Origin: CAVQMB01 sp963713445
GTDB taxonomy: Bacteria; Pseudomonadota; Gammaproteobacteria; Competibacterales; Competibacteraceae
Length of the DNA: 64,000 nucleotides
Assembly (NCBI GenBank): GCA_963713445.1
Contig: CAVQMB010000011.1
Span: forward strand, 28,955 to 92,954
Direction: 5' to 3'
This document shows positions 8,974 to 17,707 of the stretch, one piece after another. Position numbers and translations under genes: made by a program. A model generated the notes under the pieces. The model did no database searches. It saw only the letters and a list, made by a program, of their open reading frames with translations, and was not told the origin of the DNA. Each line of letters opens with the position of its first letter. Position 1 is the first letter of the stretch.

Positions 8974-9645
8974 ATGACGTTGACGCGACGCGAGTTGCTC
9001 GGCGGCGCCGCGTGGGTTGCGCTGGCCGCCCCGCTGGTGCGGCGGGCCCAGGGAGCCACGTTTCGGGAAGGGGTGAATTACGCGCGCCTGGCGCAGCCCA
9101 TGACAGTGGGCGACGGCAAGCATCAGGAGGTGGCGGAGATGTTCTCCTATCGCTGCCCCCATTGCTTCCATTTCGAGCCGACAGTGGAGAAATGGCTGCA
9201 GAGCAAACCGGCCAACGTCGATTTCTATCGGGTACCGGTGGGATTCGGTCGTTCCTCCTGGCAGCTGCTGCAGCGCGTCTACTACGCGGTCCAGGAGATC
9301 GGCGCGTTGAATGTCGGCCTCAGTCGGGCGATTTTTGCCGCCATTCACGTCCAGGGCAAGCCGCTTGCCAACGAGACCGAGATCGTTGACTTTCTGGCCA
9401 GCCAGGGTGTCGACAAGGCCAGGTTCAAGCAGGCGTTCGGGTCGTTCGCCGTGCAGACCCGGGTCAAGCGGGCGCAACAGCTGGTGATGCGCTATCAGAT
9501 TGATGGCGTACCGTCGTTGATCGTCGACGGGACCTACAAGATCACCGGCCAGATGGCAGGCAGCAACGACGCCATGCTCGAGGTGGCCGAGTTCCTGCTA
9601 AAACAGAACGCCGAACAATACCAGGCCGCGGCGTCCAGTGGCTGA
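8974..9645 (+). CDS. dsbA: thiol:disulfide interchange protein DsbA
   Basis: Periplasmic thioredoxin-fold oxidase that introduces disulfides into exported proteins. 223 residues; ATG at 8974 preceded by TGAGGAATCCGCT. The N-terminus has twin arginines followed by a hydrophobic stretch (TRRELLGGAAWVALAAPL), so Tat export is possible, which is unusual for DsbA. The active site is SYRCPHCFHFE (near nt 9150), and the cis-proline loop is GVPSLIVDG. The upstream neighbour is cytochrome c4. Confidence 0.92.
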   Translation: MTLTRRELLGGAAWVALAAPLVRRAQGATFREGVNYARLAQPMTVGDGKHQEVAEMFSYRCPHCFHFEPTVEKWLQSKPANVDFYRVPVGFGRSSWQLLQRVYYAVQEIGALNVGLSRAIFAAIHVQGKPLANETEIVDFLASQGVDKARFKQAFGSFAVQTRVKRAQQLVMRYQIDGVPSLIVDGTYKITGQMAGSNDAMLEVAEFLLKQNAEQYQAAASSG

Positions 9646-9661
9646 GTCGATGGCGCCGTGA

Positions 9662-10441
9662 ATGTCTCTGCCGAACCACCTGCGGCTGCTTAGCTACAAC
9701 ATCCAGAGCGGCCTTTCCACCACCCGCTACTCGGATTACCTGACCCGCAGCTGGCGCCACGTGGTGCCGGTGCCGTCGCGGATGGAGAACCTCGACGCCA
9801 TCGCCACGCTGATCGCCGACTACGATATAGTCGGGTTGCAGGAAATCGACAGCGGCAGCCTGCGCAGCGGCTTCCTCAATCAGGTCAAGTATCTGGCGGA
9901 CCGGGCCGGGTTTGCCTACGTCTATGATCAGGCCAACCGCCGGATCGGGGTTATTTCGCAGCACTGCAACGCAATGCTCAGCCGCTGTGTCCCGAACAAG
10001 ATCGCGGAACACAAGCTGCCGGGCCTGATTCCCGGGCGCGGAGCGCTGCATGTGAGCTTTGGTCAATCGCCGAGCACGCTGGACATCTTTATTCTGCACC
10101 TGGCGCTTGGTCCGCGCGGTCGGCGCCAGCAGATCCGTTATCTGGCAACGCTGATCAGGCGCTATCCCCACGTCGTTGTGATGGGCGATCTCAACTGCCG
10201 CTCGGAAAGCCGCGAAATGGCGTTGCTGCTGGCGCTGGCCGATCTGCGTGAGCCGCATCCCAACCTGTACACTTTCCCCAGCTGGCGCCCCACCCGCCAG
10301 CTCGACCATATCCTGGTGTCGCCCTCGATCGAGGTCGTTCGGGCACAGGCGCTGCCCTACCAGTATTCTGACCACCTGCCGCTCGAAGTGGAGATCGTGG
10401 TGCCTGAGGCCGTGCGGGCCGCGGCCGAAGCCGAAGCCTGA
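9662..10441 (+). CDS. endonuclease/exonuclease/phosphatase family protein
   Basis: 259 residues with the metal-dependent EEP fold: LLSYNIQSG at the N-terminus, the metal ligand Glu in VGLQEIDSG, HLALG, VVMGDLNC and a C-terminal pair QLDHILVS and SDHLPLEVEI with the catalytic Asp/His. The substrate (DNA, phospholipid or phosphoester) cannot be told from sequence; related proteins lie beside dsbA in other gammaproteobacteria. No signal peptide. Starts 17 bp after dsbA, so probably co-transcribed. Confidence 0.85.
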   Translation: MSLPNHLRLLSYNIQSGLSTTRYSDYLTRSWRHVVPVPSRMENLDAIATLIADYDIVGLQEIDSGSLRSGFLNQVKYLADRAGFAYVYDQANRRIGVISQHCNAMLSRCVPNKIAEHKLPGLIPGRGALHVSFGQSPSTLDIFILHLALGPRGRRQQIRYLATLIRRYPHVVVMGDLNCRSESREMALLLALADLREPHPNLYTFPSWRPTRQLDHILVSPSIEVVRAQALPYQYSDHLPLEVEIVVPEAVRAAAEAEA

Positions 10442-10497
10442 GGCGGGAGGCGAGACGGGTTTTGTTTGCTAGGCAACCGAGGTACGGGGAACGCACT

Positions 10498-10932
10498 ATG
10501 AGTTTCAAGGTCGACAAGAGCGACGCCCAATGGCGGGAACTGCTTACCGATGAGCAATATCAGGTGACCCGGCGGAAGGGCACTGAACGGGCCTTCACCG
10601 GGCCCTACCATGATTGCAAGGAGGCCGGCGTCTACCGCTGCGTGTGCTGCGGCAATACCCTGTTCGACGCTGCGACCAAATTCGACTCCGGTACCGGCTG
10701 GCCCAGCTATTGGGAGCCCATTGGCGAAGACCATGTCTTGACCGAGGAAGATCGCAGCTGGTTCATGCGTCGCACCGAGGTCTTGTGCAGCGCCTGCGGT
10801 GCCCATCTGGGACATGTATTTCCGGACGGACCACCTCCGACAGGGTTGCGCTATTGCATCAATTCGGCCGCGCTGAAGCTGGACACCAACAGTGCGGGTC
10901 CGGACCCGGGTGAATCCGGCTTCACGGATTGA
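10498..10932 (+). CDS. msrB: peptide-methionine (R)-S-oxide reductase
   Basis: Repairs methionine-R-sulfoxide in proteins. 144 residues. Zinc is held by two CxxC motifs (CVCCG and CSACG), GTGWPSYW forms the substrate pocket, and the catalytic Cys is in RYCINSAALK. ATG at 10498. The last 11 bp overlap the stop end of the convergent gspB-like gene. Confidence 0.94.
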   Translation: MSFKVDKSDAQWRELLTDEQYQVTRRKGTERAFTGPYHDCKEAGVYRCVCCGNTLFDAATKFDSGTGWPSYWEPIGEDHVLTEEDRSWFMRRTEVLCSACGAHLGHVFPDGPPPTGLRYCINSAALKLDTNSAGPDPGESGFTD

Positions 10933-11440
10933 CGTTTAACCTGAAACGCCGGCCCTGATAGTCGAGAATCGCACCGTCGGCTGAAATCTGCTGCAGCAGC
11001 AGTCCCGGGCGCAGCCAGTCGCCCTGGCGGTAGCGCCGGTCGTTGATGATCACGAAGCGTTGCCCTGGCTGGGCGCTAAACACGGTGATATCGAGTTGCA
11101 GCGGGCCCAGTTGATGGCGCAATGCTGGCGGCAGCTGAGCGTAGGGCTGCGGTCGGGTACTGGCCAGCGGATGGGATGCGACGACGACAGGCTCGGCTGG
11201 TCTGGTGGCCGTTGAGTTCGCCGCCGCAGCAGGGCCGGCACCTGGGTGATCGGGGCGCCATGACCGGAGCGTCAGCCAGCTAACAGCAGTGGCTGCCAGC
11301 AGCCCCACCAGCAGCCCGGTGCCCAGCCAGCCGTGGTAGCGCCTTGGCGCCACCGCCGGTGGTGTGGCCTCCAGTAGCGGTACCTGGCCCAGCCGGCGCT
11401 CGCGCTCGGCTTTGTTCAGGGCATCAAGGATGTAGGACAC
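10922..11440 (-). CDS. gspB: GspB/ExeB-type general secretion pathway protein
   Basis: Small inner-membrane partner of GspA that helps assemble the type II secretion secretin. The chosen GTG at 11440 has GAGGAG upstream and begins the family N-terminus SYILDALNKAERERR; 172 residues. One transmembrane helix (residues ~38-58) follows a short cytoplasmic segment, then a Pro/Ala linker and a C-terminal domain (LDITVFSAQPGQRFVIIN) typical of GspB. It lies 11 bp after gspA. No other gsp genes are in the window. Confidence 0.82.
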   Translation of the reverse strand: MSYILDALNKAERERRLGQVPLLEATPPAVAPRRYHGWLGTGLLVGLLAATAVSWLTLRSWRPDHPGAGPAAAANSTATRPAEPVVVASHPLASTRPQPYAQLPPALRHQLGPLQLDITVFSAQPGQRFVIINDRRYRQGDWLRPGLLLQQISADGAILDYQGRRFRLNVNP

Positions 11441-11451
11441 GTTGGTACTCC

Positions 11452-13110
11452 TCAGGCCGTATCGCCAGCGGGTGGCTGTAGCAGTGGTGTGGCGGGCGAC
11501 GGGGCGAGATTGTTCAGCAGCAGCATGGTGTGGGCGCCGACCAGCCCGTCCACGGCCAGATCGTGGCGCCGTTGAAACCGCCGGACCCGTTGCTCCAGCG
11601 CCTGGCCAAAGTGCACCGGGCCGGGCTGGTGTAACCGCTGACGCAGCCAGTTTACCGCCGGATCGTGACTCCCCGGCCGCAGCAGGCGGTGCTCGGTTGG
11701 TGGCCGCCACAACAACAACAGTGAACCGTTCCACAGCGATCGAAGCTTGTTGGTCGATACCTGGATCGACTCCGAATGCAGCACCAGCGTGGCGTGATTG
11801 GCGTCCAGTGTCTGCAACAGCACGCGATGTGCCTGACCCGCGTTGTCGCTCAGCTCAAGCAGTGCCGGCCGGTTGAAACGCCGCAGCATGGCCCAGTCGG
11901 TGTGGGCGCGCAGACAGCGCAGGCCATGTCGCGTAACGGCGCCGCAGGGGTTGGCCGCATGCGCCAGTGCGCCGGGCAGATGCCATAGCCGCAGCAAACC
12001 CGGCCAGCCGCCGCGGGCTGGCGTCTGCCGCAGCAGAGCGGCCAGATCGGTGGGTCGGCTGACCGCCGCGCTCGGGGCCGGCGGCGGCTGCGTGGGTAGA
12101 GTGCGCCTGCCCGCGGGAGGCGCGGTGGTGGACCGTGACTGCAGCCGGTTTGCCACCGCCGGCTGGGGTGCCGCCGCGGCCTGGCGGTGTGGCCGGGCCG
12201 GCGCGGATTCGTGCCAGAGCGGGCTGCGGTCAAGTGCGCCGGCTGCTATCGCGAGTACGAGACTGACCCCGGCGGCCCAGCCGGCCACCCGGCGCCAGCG
12301 CCGCTGCGGGGTCAGTATTTCACGCGCGGCATGCCATACCACTGCGGCGCCAGCGCGACGCTGATCACGGCTGTAGGCCCCCAACAGGGCGCGGTCCGCA
12401 ATGATGTTGAGCAGCCGCGGCAGGCCGCGGGCGTAGTGCTGCAGCAGCAGGCGGGCCGGTGCCGACAACAGGTCGGGGTGGCCGCCGGCAGTACGCAGCC
12501 GGTGTTCCAGGTAGGCGTTGGCGTGGCGGCGGTCCAGGGCCTGCAGGTGATACCGTGCGGTGATCCGCTGCGCCAGCTGGCGGAGTTCGGGCCGGGCCAG
12601 TTGACGCCGCAGTTCCGGCTGACCGACCAGGATCATGCGCAGTAGTTTGTGGCGATGGGTCTCCAGATTGGTCAGCAGGCGTACCTGTTCCAACACCTCG
12701 CGGCTCAGATTCTGAGCTTCATCTATGACTACCACGGTCTGACGGCCGGCAGCGTGAGCCGTTAACAGATGGCGATTGAGCGTGTCGACCAGTTGTTTAA
12801 GGCTGGCACCGGGCGGGTAGTCCACGTCGAGCTCGTCGCACAAGGTGGCCACAAATTCCGCCACAGTCAGCTGCGGATTAAGGCATAGGGCGACGTCGAC
12901 GTAGGCCGGACACTGGGCCAGCAGGGCCCGGATCAGCGTGGTTTTGCCAGTGCCGACCTCGCCGGTGAGCTGCACAAACCCACCGTCCTCGCCGAGACCG
13001 TACAACAGATGCGCCAGTGCTTCACGGTGGCCGGGGCTCAGATACAGATAACCGGGATCGGGTGTCAGCGCGAAGGGCGGTTCGCGCAGACCGAAGTGGG
13101 CAGCATACAT
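11452..13110 (-). CDS. gspA: GspA/ExeA-type AAA ATPase with peptidoglycan-binding C-terminus
   Basis: 552 residues. N-terminal AAA ATPase (start MYAAHFGLREPPFALTPDP, Walker A GEVGTGKT near residue 50, Walker B VVVIDEAQ), a transmembrane helix near residue 280, a Pro-rich periplasmic linker, and at the C-terminus a peptidoglycan-binding domain (ALEQRVRRFQRRHDLAVDGLVG). In Aeromonas the ExeA/ExeB pair remodels peptidoglycan to let the secretin multimerise. Operon with gspB. Length and domain order match the family. Confidence 0.9.
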   Translation of the reverse strand: MYAAHFGLREPPFALTPDPGYLYLSPGHREALAHLLYGLGEDGGFVQLTGEVGTGKTTLIRALLAQCPAYVDVALCLNPQLTVAEFVATLCDELDVDYPPGASLKQLVDTLNRHLLTAHAAGRQTVVVIDEAQNLSREVLEQVRLLTNLETHRHKLLRMILVGQPELRRQLARPELRQLAQRITARYHLQALDRRHANAYLEHRLRTAGGHPDLLSAPARLLLQHYARGLPRLLNIIADRALLGAYSRDQRRAGAAVVWHAAREILTPQRRWRRVAGWAAGVSLVLAIAAGALDRSPLWHESAPARPHRQAAAAPQPAVANRLQSRSTTAPPAGRRTLPTQPPPAPSAAVSRPTDLAALLRQTPARGGWPGLLRLWHLPGALAHAANPCGAVTRHGLRCLRAHTDWAMLRRFNRPALLELSDNAGQAHRVLLQTLDANHATLVLHSESIQVSTNKLRSLWNGSLLLLWRPPTEHRLLRPGSHDPAVNWLRQRLHQPGPVHFGQALEQRVRRFQRRHDLAVDGLVGAHTMLLLNNLAPSPATPLLQPPAGDTA

Positions 13111-13176
13111 GGTAATGGCGGTAGTCTACGTTACAATGATGCGCGACATGCAATGGTTATTATAGGGTTTCACCGG

Positions 13177-13761
13177 ATGGATGGCGCCGCGCTGCAGGAG
13201 AAATGGGACCAGCGTTACCGCAAACGTGACCAGGCACCGGCGCCGGCCCGGGTGCTGGCCGACAACCGCCATCTGCTGCCAGCCACCGGGACGGCGTTGG
13301 ACCTCGCGTGCGGCCTGGGTGGCAACGCCTTGTGTCTGGCAGCCGCGGGGCTGGTGACCCAAGCCTGGGACTTATCGCCCGTGGCCATCGCCAAGCTTGC
13401 GGGCTTTGCCGCCGAGCAGGGTGTGGCGCTGCACGCGACGGTACGGGATGTCATTGCGGCACCGCCAGCGCCGGCCAGTTTTGATGTCATCGTGGTCAGC
13501 TGGTTTCTCGAGCGTAGCCTGGCACCGGCGTTGACCGCCGCGCTGCGGCCCGGCGGGCTGCTGTTTTATCAGACGTTCACCGCGGTCCGGGTTGATCCGA
13601 TCGGTCCTGACAATCCCCGCTTTCGGCTTGACGACGGTGAGTTGCTGGATCTGTTTCCGCTGCTGCGGCCCCGGGTCTATCGTGACGAAGGGCGGCTCGG
13701 TGATCGCGGCCAGGGCTGGCGTAACGCCGCGTTACTGGTGGCCGAGCGGGTGGCGCCATGA
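13177..13761 (+). CDS. SAM-dependent methyltransferase (TehB-like class I)
   Basis: 194 residues. Starts at ATG 13177 (MDGAALQEKWDQRY), as in the TehB/UbiE-like family; the frame runs further up but without family similarity. SAM site ALDLACGLGGNALCLAAAG, second acidic motif AWDLSPVAI, then SFDVIVVSWFLER and a FYQTF core. Substrate unknown (tellurite, thiopurine or small-molecule candidates). Stop and the next ATG overlap (ATGA), so it is coupled to the TPR gene. Confidence 0.8.
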   Translation: MDGAALQEKWDQRYRKRDQAPAPARVLADNRHLLPATGTALDLACGLGGNALCLAAAGLVTQAWDLSPVAIAKLAGFAAEQGVALHATVRDVIAAPPAPASFDVIVVSWFLERSLAPALTAALRPGGLLFYQTFTAVRVDPIGPDNPRFRLDDGELLDLFPLLRPRVYRDEGRLGDRGQGWRNAALLVAERVAP

Positions 13762-14084
13762 GCCAGGCCTTGATCGCGCGTTTCGAGGCTATGCTGGAGC
13801 GTGGCCAGGACAGTGCACTACTGCGTTTCAGTCTGGGCAATGCCTGGCTTAACAACGGTGACGCCGCCGCGGCGGCGCGCCATTTGCAGGAGGCAGTGCG
13901 GCACAATCCGGATTACTCCGCGGCCTGGAAACTGCTGGGCAAAGCCTTAACTGCAGCGGACCTTCCGGCTGCGGCGATGGCGGCGTATCAGGCGGGTATC
14001 GCCGCCGCCGGACGCCAGGGCGATGTGCAGGCGGGTAAGGAGATGCGCGTGTTCCTCAAGCGCTTGCAGAAGCCATCGGGCTGA
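13758..14084 (+). CDS. small tetratricopeptide-repeat protein
   Basis: 108 residues forming about three TPR helix pairs (LLRFSLGNAWLNNGDAAAAARHL, NPDYSAAWKLLGKAL, LPAAAMAAYQAGI). No signal peptide, so a cytoplasmic scaffold is likely. It overlaps the preceding methyltransferase by 4 bp and converges on lpxL. Partner unknown. Confidence 0.75.
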   Translation: MSQALIARFEAMLERGQDSALLRFSLGNAWLNNGDAAAAARHLQEAVRHNPDYSAAWKLLGKALTAADLPAAAMAAYQAGIAAAGRQGDVQAGKEMRVFLKRLQKPSG

Positions 14085-14092
14085 AGCCCTGA

Positions 14093-14980
14093 CTAATACA
14101 GCGGCGCCCAGCCCGGCGGCCGGCGCTTGAACCGCTTGTAGCTCCACAGGTACTGTTCCGGCCGCCGTCGAATGGCCTGCTCGATGGCCGCGTTGAGGGT
14201 GGCGGCCGAGGTTTCCAGGTCGGCCTGGCTGACCGCGTCCGGCAGCCGCTGATAGTGCAGCCGGTAGCCCCGGCCCCGGCTCAGCCGCTCGGCATAGAGC
14301 AGAAAAACGGGCGTATGGCGTTTGCTGGCCAGCCGCGATAGCAGCACCATGGTGTTAGTAGGTTGGCCGAAGAAAGGGACATAGAGGCCGCCTTCCGGGC
14401 CGGGATCCTGATCCGGCAGGATTCCGAGCGCGGTACCGTTATGGAGTCCCTCAAGCAGCTGACGCACACCCCGGGAGGTGGTCGGCACCAGCCGCGCACC
14501 CAGGCGGCCGCGGCGCTGGCTGATCAACTGGTCCAGGGCACTGCCCAGGCGGCTGGGGCGGTACAAGGTTGTCAGCGGGCCGCGGCTGGACAGATACAAC
14601 CCGGCCATTTCCCAGGCTCCCAGATGCGGGGTGATCGCAATCGCCCCCCGGCCTTCCGCCAGCGCGCTGTCCCAGGCGGCTTCGTTGGCCACCGCGCGCA
14701 CCAGCCGTAACGCCCGCTGGCCGTTCCACAGCAACAACGGTCCCAGCTCCAGAACCGTCTTGCTGGTTTCGATCAGACTGCGCCGTAGCAACCGGCGATG
14801 GCCGGACGCACTAAGCTCCGGCAGGCACACCCGCAGGTTGATGGCAGCAACGCGACGCTGATTGTTGGGCAACAGCCACAGCAGCATGCCGACGCCGACC
14901 CCGGCTGCATGTAGCAGCGGCAGAGGCAGCCGGGCACAGCCACGCAGCGCGCCGATAGCGAGCGCCGTCTTCCAGCTCAT
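14093..14980 (-). CDS. lpxL: lipid A late acyltransferase (LpxL/HtrB family)
   Basis: Inner-membrane acyltransferase adding a secondary acyl chain to Kdo-lipid IVA. 295 residues, one N-terminal hydrophobic helix, the catalytic H(X)4E motif in TPHLGAWE (near residue 120), LPDQDPGPEGG and a C-terminal RRPEQYLWSYKRFK as in the family. It overlaps the upstream DUF2007 gene by 4 bp. Chain specificity (L, M or P type) cannot be assigned. Confidence 0.88.
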   Translation of the reverse strand: MSWKTALAIGALRGCARLPLPLLHAAGVGVGMLLWLLPNNQRRVAAINLRVCLPELSASGHRRLLRRSLIETSKTVLELGPLLLWNGQRALRLVRAVANEAAWDSALAEGRGAIAITPHLGAWEMAGLYLSSRGPLTTLYRPSRLGSALDQLISQRRGRLGARLVPTTSRGVRQLLEGLHNGTALGILPDQDPGPEGGLYVPFFGQPTNTMVLLSRLASKRHTPVFLLYAERLSRGRGYRLHYQRLPDAVSQADLETSAATLNAAIEQAIRRRPEQYLWSYKRFKRRPPGWAPLY

Positions 14981-15213
14981 TCGGGTGGATCCAGCTCCCC
15001 CGAGTAGTCATGGGCAAGAATCTCGCAGGCGCGATCCACGTCGCGCGGGGCCACCTGCAGCTTGATACCGCCGACAGCGATGCTGTAGAGCCAGTCAGTT
15101 TGCACCAGATGCTGGTCGGCCAGGTGGGCCTCGACACCCTCCACCCGGAGCCGGCCACGGGCGATCTCGGCATCCGGCCAGAAATCATAGGTGGCGACGG
15201 TGACCCGGTTCAC
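14977..15213 (-). CDS. DUF2007 domain protein
   Basis: 78 residues from GTG 15213 (MNRVTVATYDFWPDAEIARG), the typical N-terminus of DUF2007 putative signal-transducing proteins; middle IAVGGIKLQVAPRDVDRACEIL also fits. It sits between mlaA (one base separates the stop and this GTG) and lpxL (4-bp overlap), so the three form one tightly coupled minus-strand operon for the outer membrane. Function unknown. Confidence 0.75.
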   Translation of the reverse strand: MNRVTVATYDFWPDAEIARGRLRVEGVEAHLADQHLVQTDWLYSIAVGGIKLQVAPRDVDRACEILAHDYSGELDPPE

Positions 15214-15214
15214 G

Positions 15215-16003
15215 TCACTGGACCGGCTTGGAGGTCGCGGAGCCAGCGCCCGGCGCGGTGTTGCTGCCGTCGTCGTCATTGAAGTCGAACGATGGCCGAG
15301 GGCTCTGGCCGTCGTTGACCAGGTTGCGGCGCCGCTGCAGGTAGGCCTCGCGCTGGAAAGTGTAGGGATCGAGGGCGGCCTGTTCCAGTAGGTCGCTGGC
15401 CCGGAGCAGATTGGCCCGGGCGTTGACGATATATAAGCCGGCCAGGCCATAGCGGGCAGCGGCGGCATTGAGATAGCTGACCGGATCCAGCAGGTAACCG
15501 TCGACCGGCCAGCTCCACACGTCGCGGGTAGTGCTGGAGCCCAGCAACGGCAGCACCAGATAATAGCCTTCGCCCACCCCCCAGTAGCCCAGGGTCTGAC
15601 CAAAATCCTCGTGATGCTTGGGCAGGCCGGCCGGTGTGGCGATATCAACCAGGCCACCGAGGCCAAAACTGGAGTTGTATATGACCCGCTGACCATCGAC
15701 GATCGCCTGCTGGAATTTCAGCTGCAGCACATCGTTGGCGAAGATGTAGACATCGTGCAGATTGCCGAAGAAATTGGTGACCGCGCGTCGTACGAACGAC
15801 GGCGTGACTTTTTGATAGGTGGTCGCCACCGGTTTGAGTACGTGCCGATCGACCTGCTGGTTGAATTCGAACATGCTGCGGTTGAACGGTTGCAGCGGAT
15901 CGCTGGCGTCATCGGCCTGGGCCAACAGTGGACTGGCCAGCAGCCCCAGCAACAGCAACAGCGCCAGAAAGGTATTGCAACTACGCGCGACAAAAGGCTT
16001 CAT
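15215..16003 (-). CDS. mlaA: MlaA/VacJ family phospholipid-removal protein
   Basis: Outer-membrane component of retrograde phospholipid transport. 262 residues with the family core: DPLQPFNRSMFEFNQ, the block VRRAVTNFFGNL, FGLGGLVDIATPAGLPKHHEDFGQTLG, and LPLLGSSTTRD. The N-terminus is a signal peptide (LALLLLLGLLASPLLAQADD) but carries no lipobox cysteine, whereas E. coli MlaA is a lipoprotein; here it appears to be cleaved by signal peptidase I. The rest of the Mla system is not in the window. Confidence 0.9.
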   Translation of the reverse strand: MKPFVARSCNTFLALLLLLGLLASPLLAQADDASDPLQPFNRSMFEFNQQVDRHVLKPVATTYQKVTPSFVRRAVTNFFGNLHDVYIFANDVLQLKFQQAIVDGQRVIYNSSFGLGGLVDIATPAGLPKHHEDFGQTLGYWGVGEGYYLVLPLLGSSTTRDVWSWPVDGYLLDPVSYLNAAAARYGLAGLYIVNARANLLRASDLLEQAALDPYTFQREAYLQRRRNLVNDGQSPRPSFDFNDDDGSNTAPGAGSATSKPVQ

Positions 16004-16177
16004 GGGCGGCGTCCGTGAGTCTCAACGAAACAGCGCGATGGGATCAAATGAGGAGAAACCCTATCCGGAAATAGATGACAGTCCATGCCTAATTAACCTT
16101 AGCATGTTCTGCCAGCCTGGCAAACAGCCCGGAGGTGCTGCCACCCGACTGGGGCGGCGGGCTTTTGCGTGGGCCGG

Positions 16178-17125
16178 TCAGGCCACGCCTGCGTGCAATC
16201 GGGCATTGATGGTGCGCAACGCCTGCTGGAAGTCATCCGGCAGCAATGCGATACCGCTGTCGGCCAGTTCACCGCCGTGGCGGCTGGTCAGACGGCCGCC
16301 GGCGAACACCGGAACGGTGGCCGCCGGCGCCAGCTCGGCGAGTTGGGCCATGATGGCCGGTCCCGGATAGACCACCGCCGCCAGTACGATGGCCTGTGCC
16401 GCGATGCGCCCGGCGACGGCCGCAAGCTGATCGAGCGGTGTGTTGGCACCCAGCAGCACCACCCGGTAATTCCACTCCAGTGCCACCAGGGTGAACAGCA
16501 GCAGGCCGACATCGTGGTGTTCACCGGGCAAACAGGCGGCCAGCAGCATGGGGCCATCCTGGTGGCGATTGCTATGATGCAGTCGGGCACCCAGTTTGTT
16601 GCGCAGGAACACACTGAAGAAATGCTCCTCGGCGACCCCGGTGCCGTGTCCACGCTGCCACCGCCAGCCCAGCTCCTGCAGCAGCGGCACGATCAGGCGG
16701 CCGGTGACCACATCGATGGGATAGAGCGCCAGAATCTCGCTGTAATGTTCGTCGAGTGCGTTTTCATCGAAACGCTGGATCGACTCCAGCATGCGTTCCT
16801 GATAGGGAGCCCACAGTTCGAAGCGCTGCTGCGACTGCTTCTGATCGGCAGCCGGCGGCTGTTGGGCACGATTGATAACCTGCTGCACCTGGCCGATCGC
16901 CATGCCGCCCTCCAGCAGGGTGACCACCTGATTGATCAGCGCAATGTCTGCCATGCTGTACAGCCGGTGGCCCTTGGGCGTGCGGGTTGGTCGGATCAGC
17001 TTGTAGCGCCGTTCCCAGGCCCGGAGCGTGACCGGATTGACCCCGGTCATGCTTGACACCGTGCGAATCGGCACCAGGCTGTCAGCGGGTAGCTGATGAG
17101 GTTGCAGGCGCTGCTGATCGGTCAT
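16178..17125 (-). CDS. MerR-family regulator with B12-binding domain (CarH/LitR-like)
   Basis: 315 residues: N-terminal MerR winged helix (VSSMTGVNPVTLRAWERRY with the GHRLYS wing, residues ~22-60), a helical linker, then a B12-binding module. In the helix bundle, GWRWQRG and VAEEHFFSVFLRN correspond to the Trp and Glu-His that cap the cobalt in CarH. PGEHHDVGLLL fits the His-x-x-Gly cobalamin-ligand motif, followed by a Rossmann half (VVLLGANTPLDQL). CarH/LitR proteins are light sensors using adenosylcobalamin, usually repressing photoprotective genes. Targets here are unknown; no carotenoid, phr or cry gene is nearby. It could also be a non-photosensing MlrA-like activator. Confidence 0.82.
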   Translation of the reverse strand: MTDQQRLQPHQLPADSLVPIRTVSSMTGVNPVTLRAWERRYKLIRPTRTPKGHRLYSMADIALINQVVTLLEGGMAIGQVQQVINRAQQPPAADQKQSQQRFELWAPYQERMLESIQRFDENALDEHYSEILALYPIDVVTGRLIVPLLQELGWRWQRGHGTGVAEEHFFSVFLRNKLGARLHHSNRHQDGPMLLAACLPGEHHDVGLLLFTLVALEWNYRVVLLGANTPLDQLAAVAGRIAAQAIVLAAVVYPGPAIMAQLAELAPAATVPVFAGGRLTSRHGGELADSGIALLPDDFQQALRTINARLHAGVA

Positions 17126-17160
17126 GGCGCTGACATATCACGCGGGTATCAGGTCCATCG

Positions 17161-17189
17161 ATTATAGATAAATTGTACAAATAATTTCG
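17161..17189 (-). promoter_or_regulatory. promoter of the MerR/B12 regulator with a TTGTACAA operator
   Basis: On the minus strand TATAAT (17161-17166) lies about 35 bp before the regulator's ATG. The palindrome TTGTACAA (17173-17180, within AAATTGTACA at 17170-17179) is in the promoter spacer, where MerR-type proteins bind. The sequence resembles one half of the MlrA recognition motif (AAAATTGTACA) as I recall it. Autoregulation is inferred. Confidence 0.45.
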
Positions 17190-17218
17190 CAGGCCCGCTG
17201 TGCTGCGGGTTAAGGGCC

Positions 17219-17704
17219 TCATACCTGTCGACCCAGCATGTTCAGCAGATCCAGGATATGCCGCGTGTTGGCGCCCAGGTCGGCTTTGCCGACCCGCGAG
17301 CTGGACTGAATGTGGATTGCCGTACCCCGGTTGGTGGCTTCGAGCTGGACGATGATGTCATCCTTGAAGCGCAGCAGCGCTGTTTCGGCCACCGCGTGCA
17401 GCCGGTGGTGGCGGGCATCGCTTTCGACCAGCTCCCAGCCGAGCAGCTCCACGGTCAGTTCCAGCCGGGTGAACAAGGCGCCCGGGGGAATCGGCACGTA
17501 CGGCAGTTCCAGCTCGGGAAACGGATGATTGGCCCGGGTTTCAGCGACATTCCGGGTCAGGTAGGTGTGCAGCCGGCGCCGCAGACCGGGCGGCGCGCCC
17601 ACCGGCACATTGTTCAGAATCAGGGCCCCGACCACCAGACAGCCCGCGCCCGCCAGCAGGAACATGACGGTGTGGCTGAGCAACTGGACGCCGACGCCGG
17701 TCAT
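17219..17704 (-). CDS. DUF1499 domain membrane protein
   Basis: 161 residues, one N-terminal transmembrane helix (FLLAGAGCLVVGALIL), then the DUF1499 domain with its end motif SSSRVGKADLGANTRHILDLL. Proteins of this family are uncharacterised. It starts 3 bp after the rsmE stop, so it is the second gene of an rsmE operon. ATG at 17704. Confidence 0.72.
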   Translation of the reverse strand: MTGVGVQLLSHTVMFLLAGAGCLVVGALILNNVPVGAPPGLRRRLHTYLTRNVAETRANHPFPELELPYVPIPPGALFTRLELTVELLGWELVESDARHHRLHAVAETALLRFKDDIIVQLEATNRGTAIHIQSSSRVGKADLGANTRHILDLLNMLGRQV

Positions 17705-17707
17705 CGT

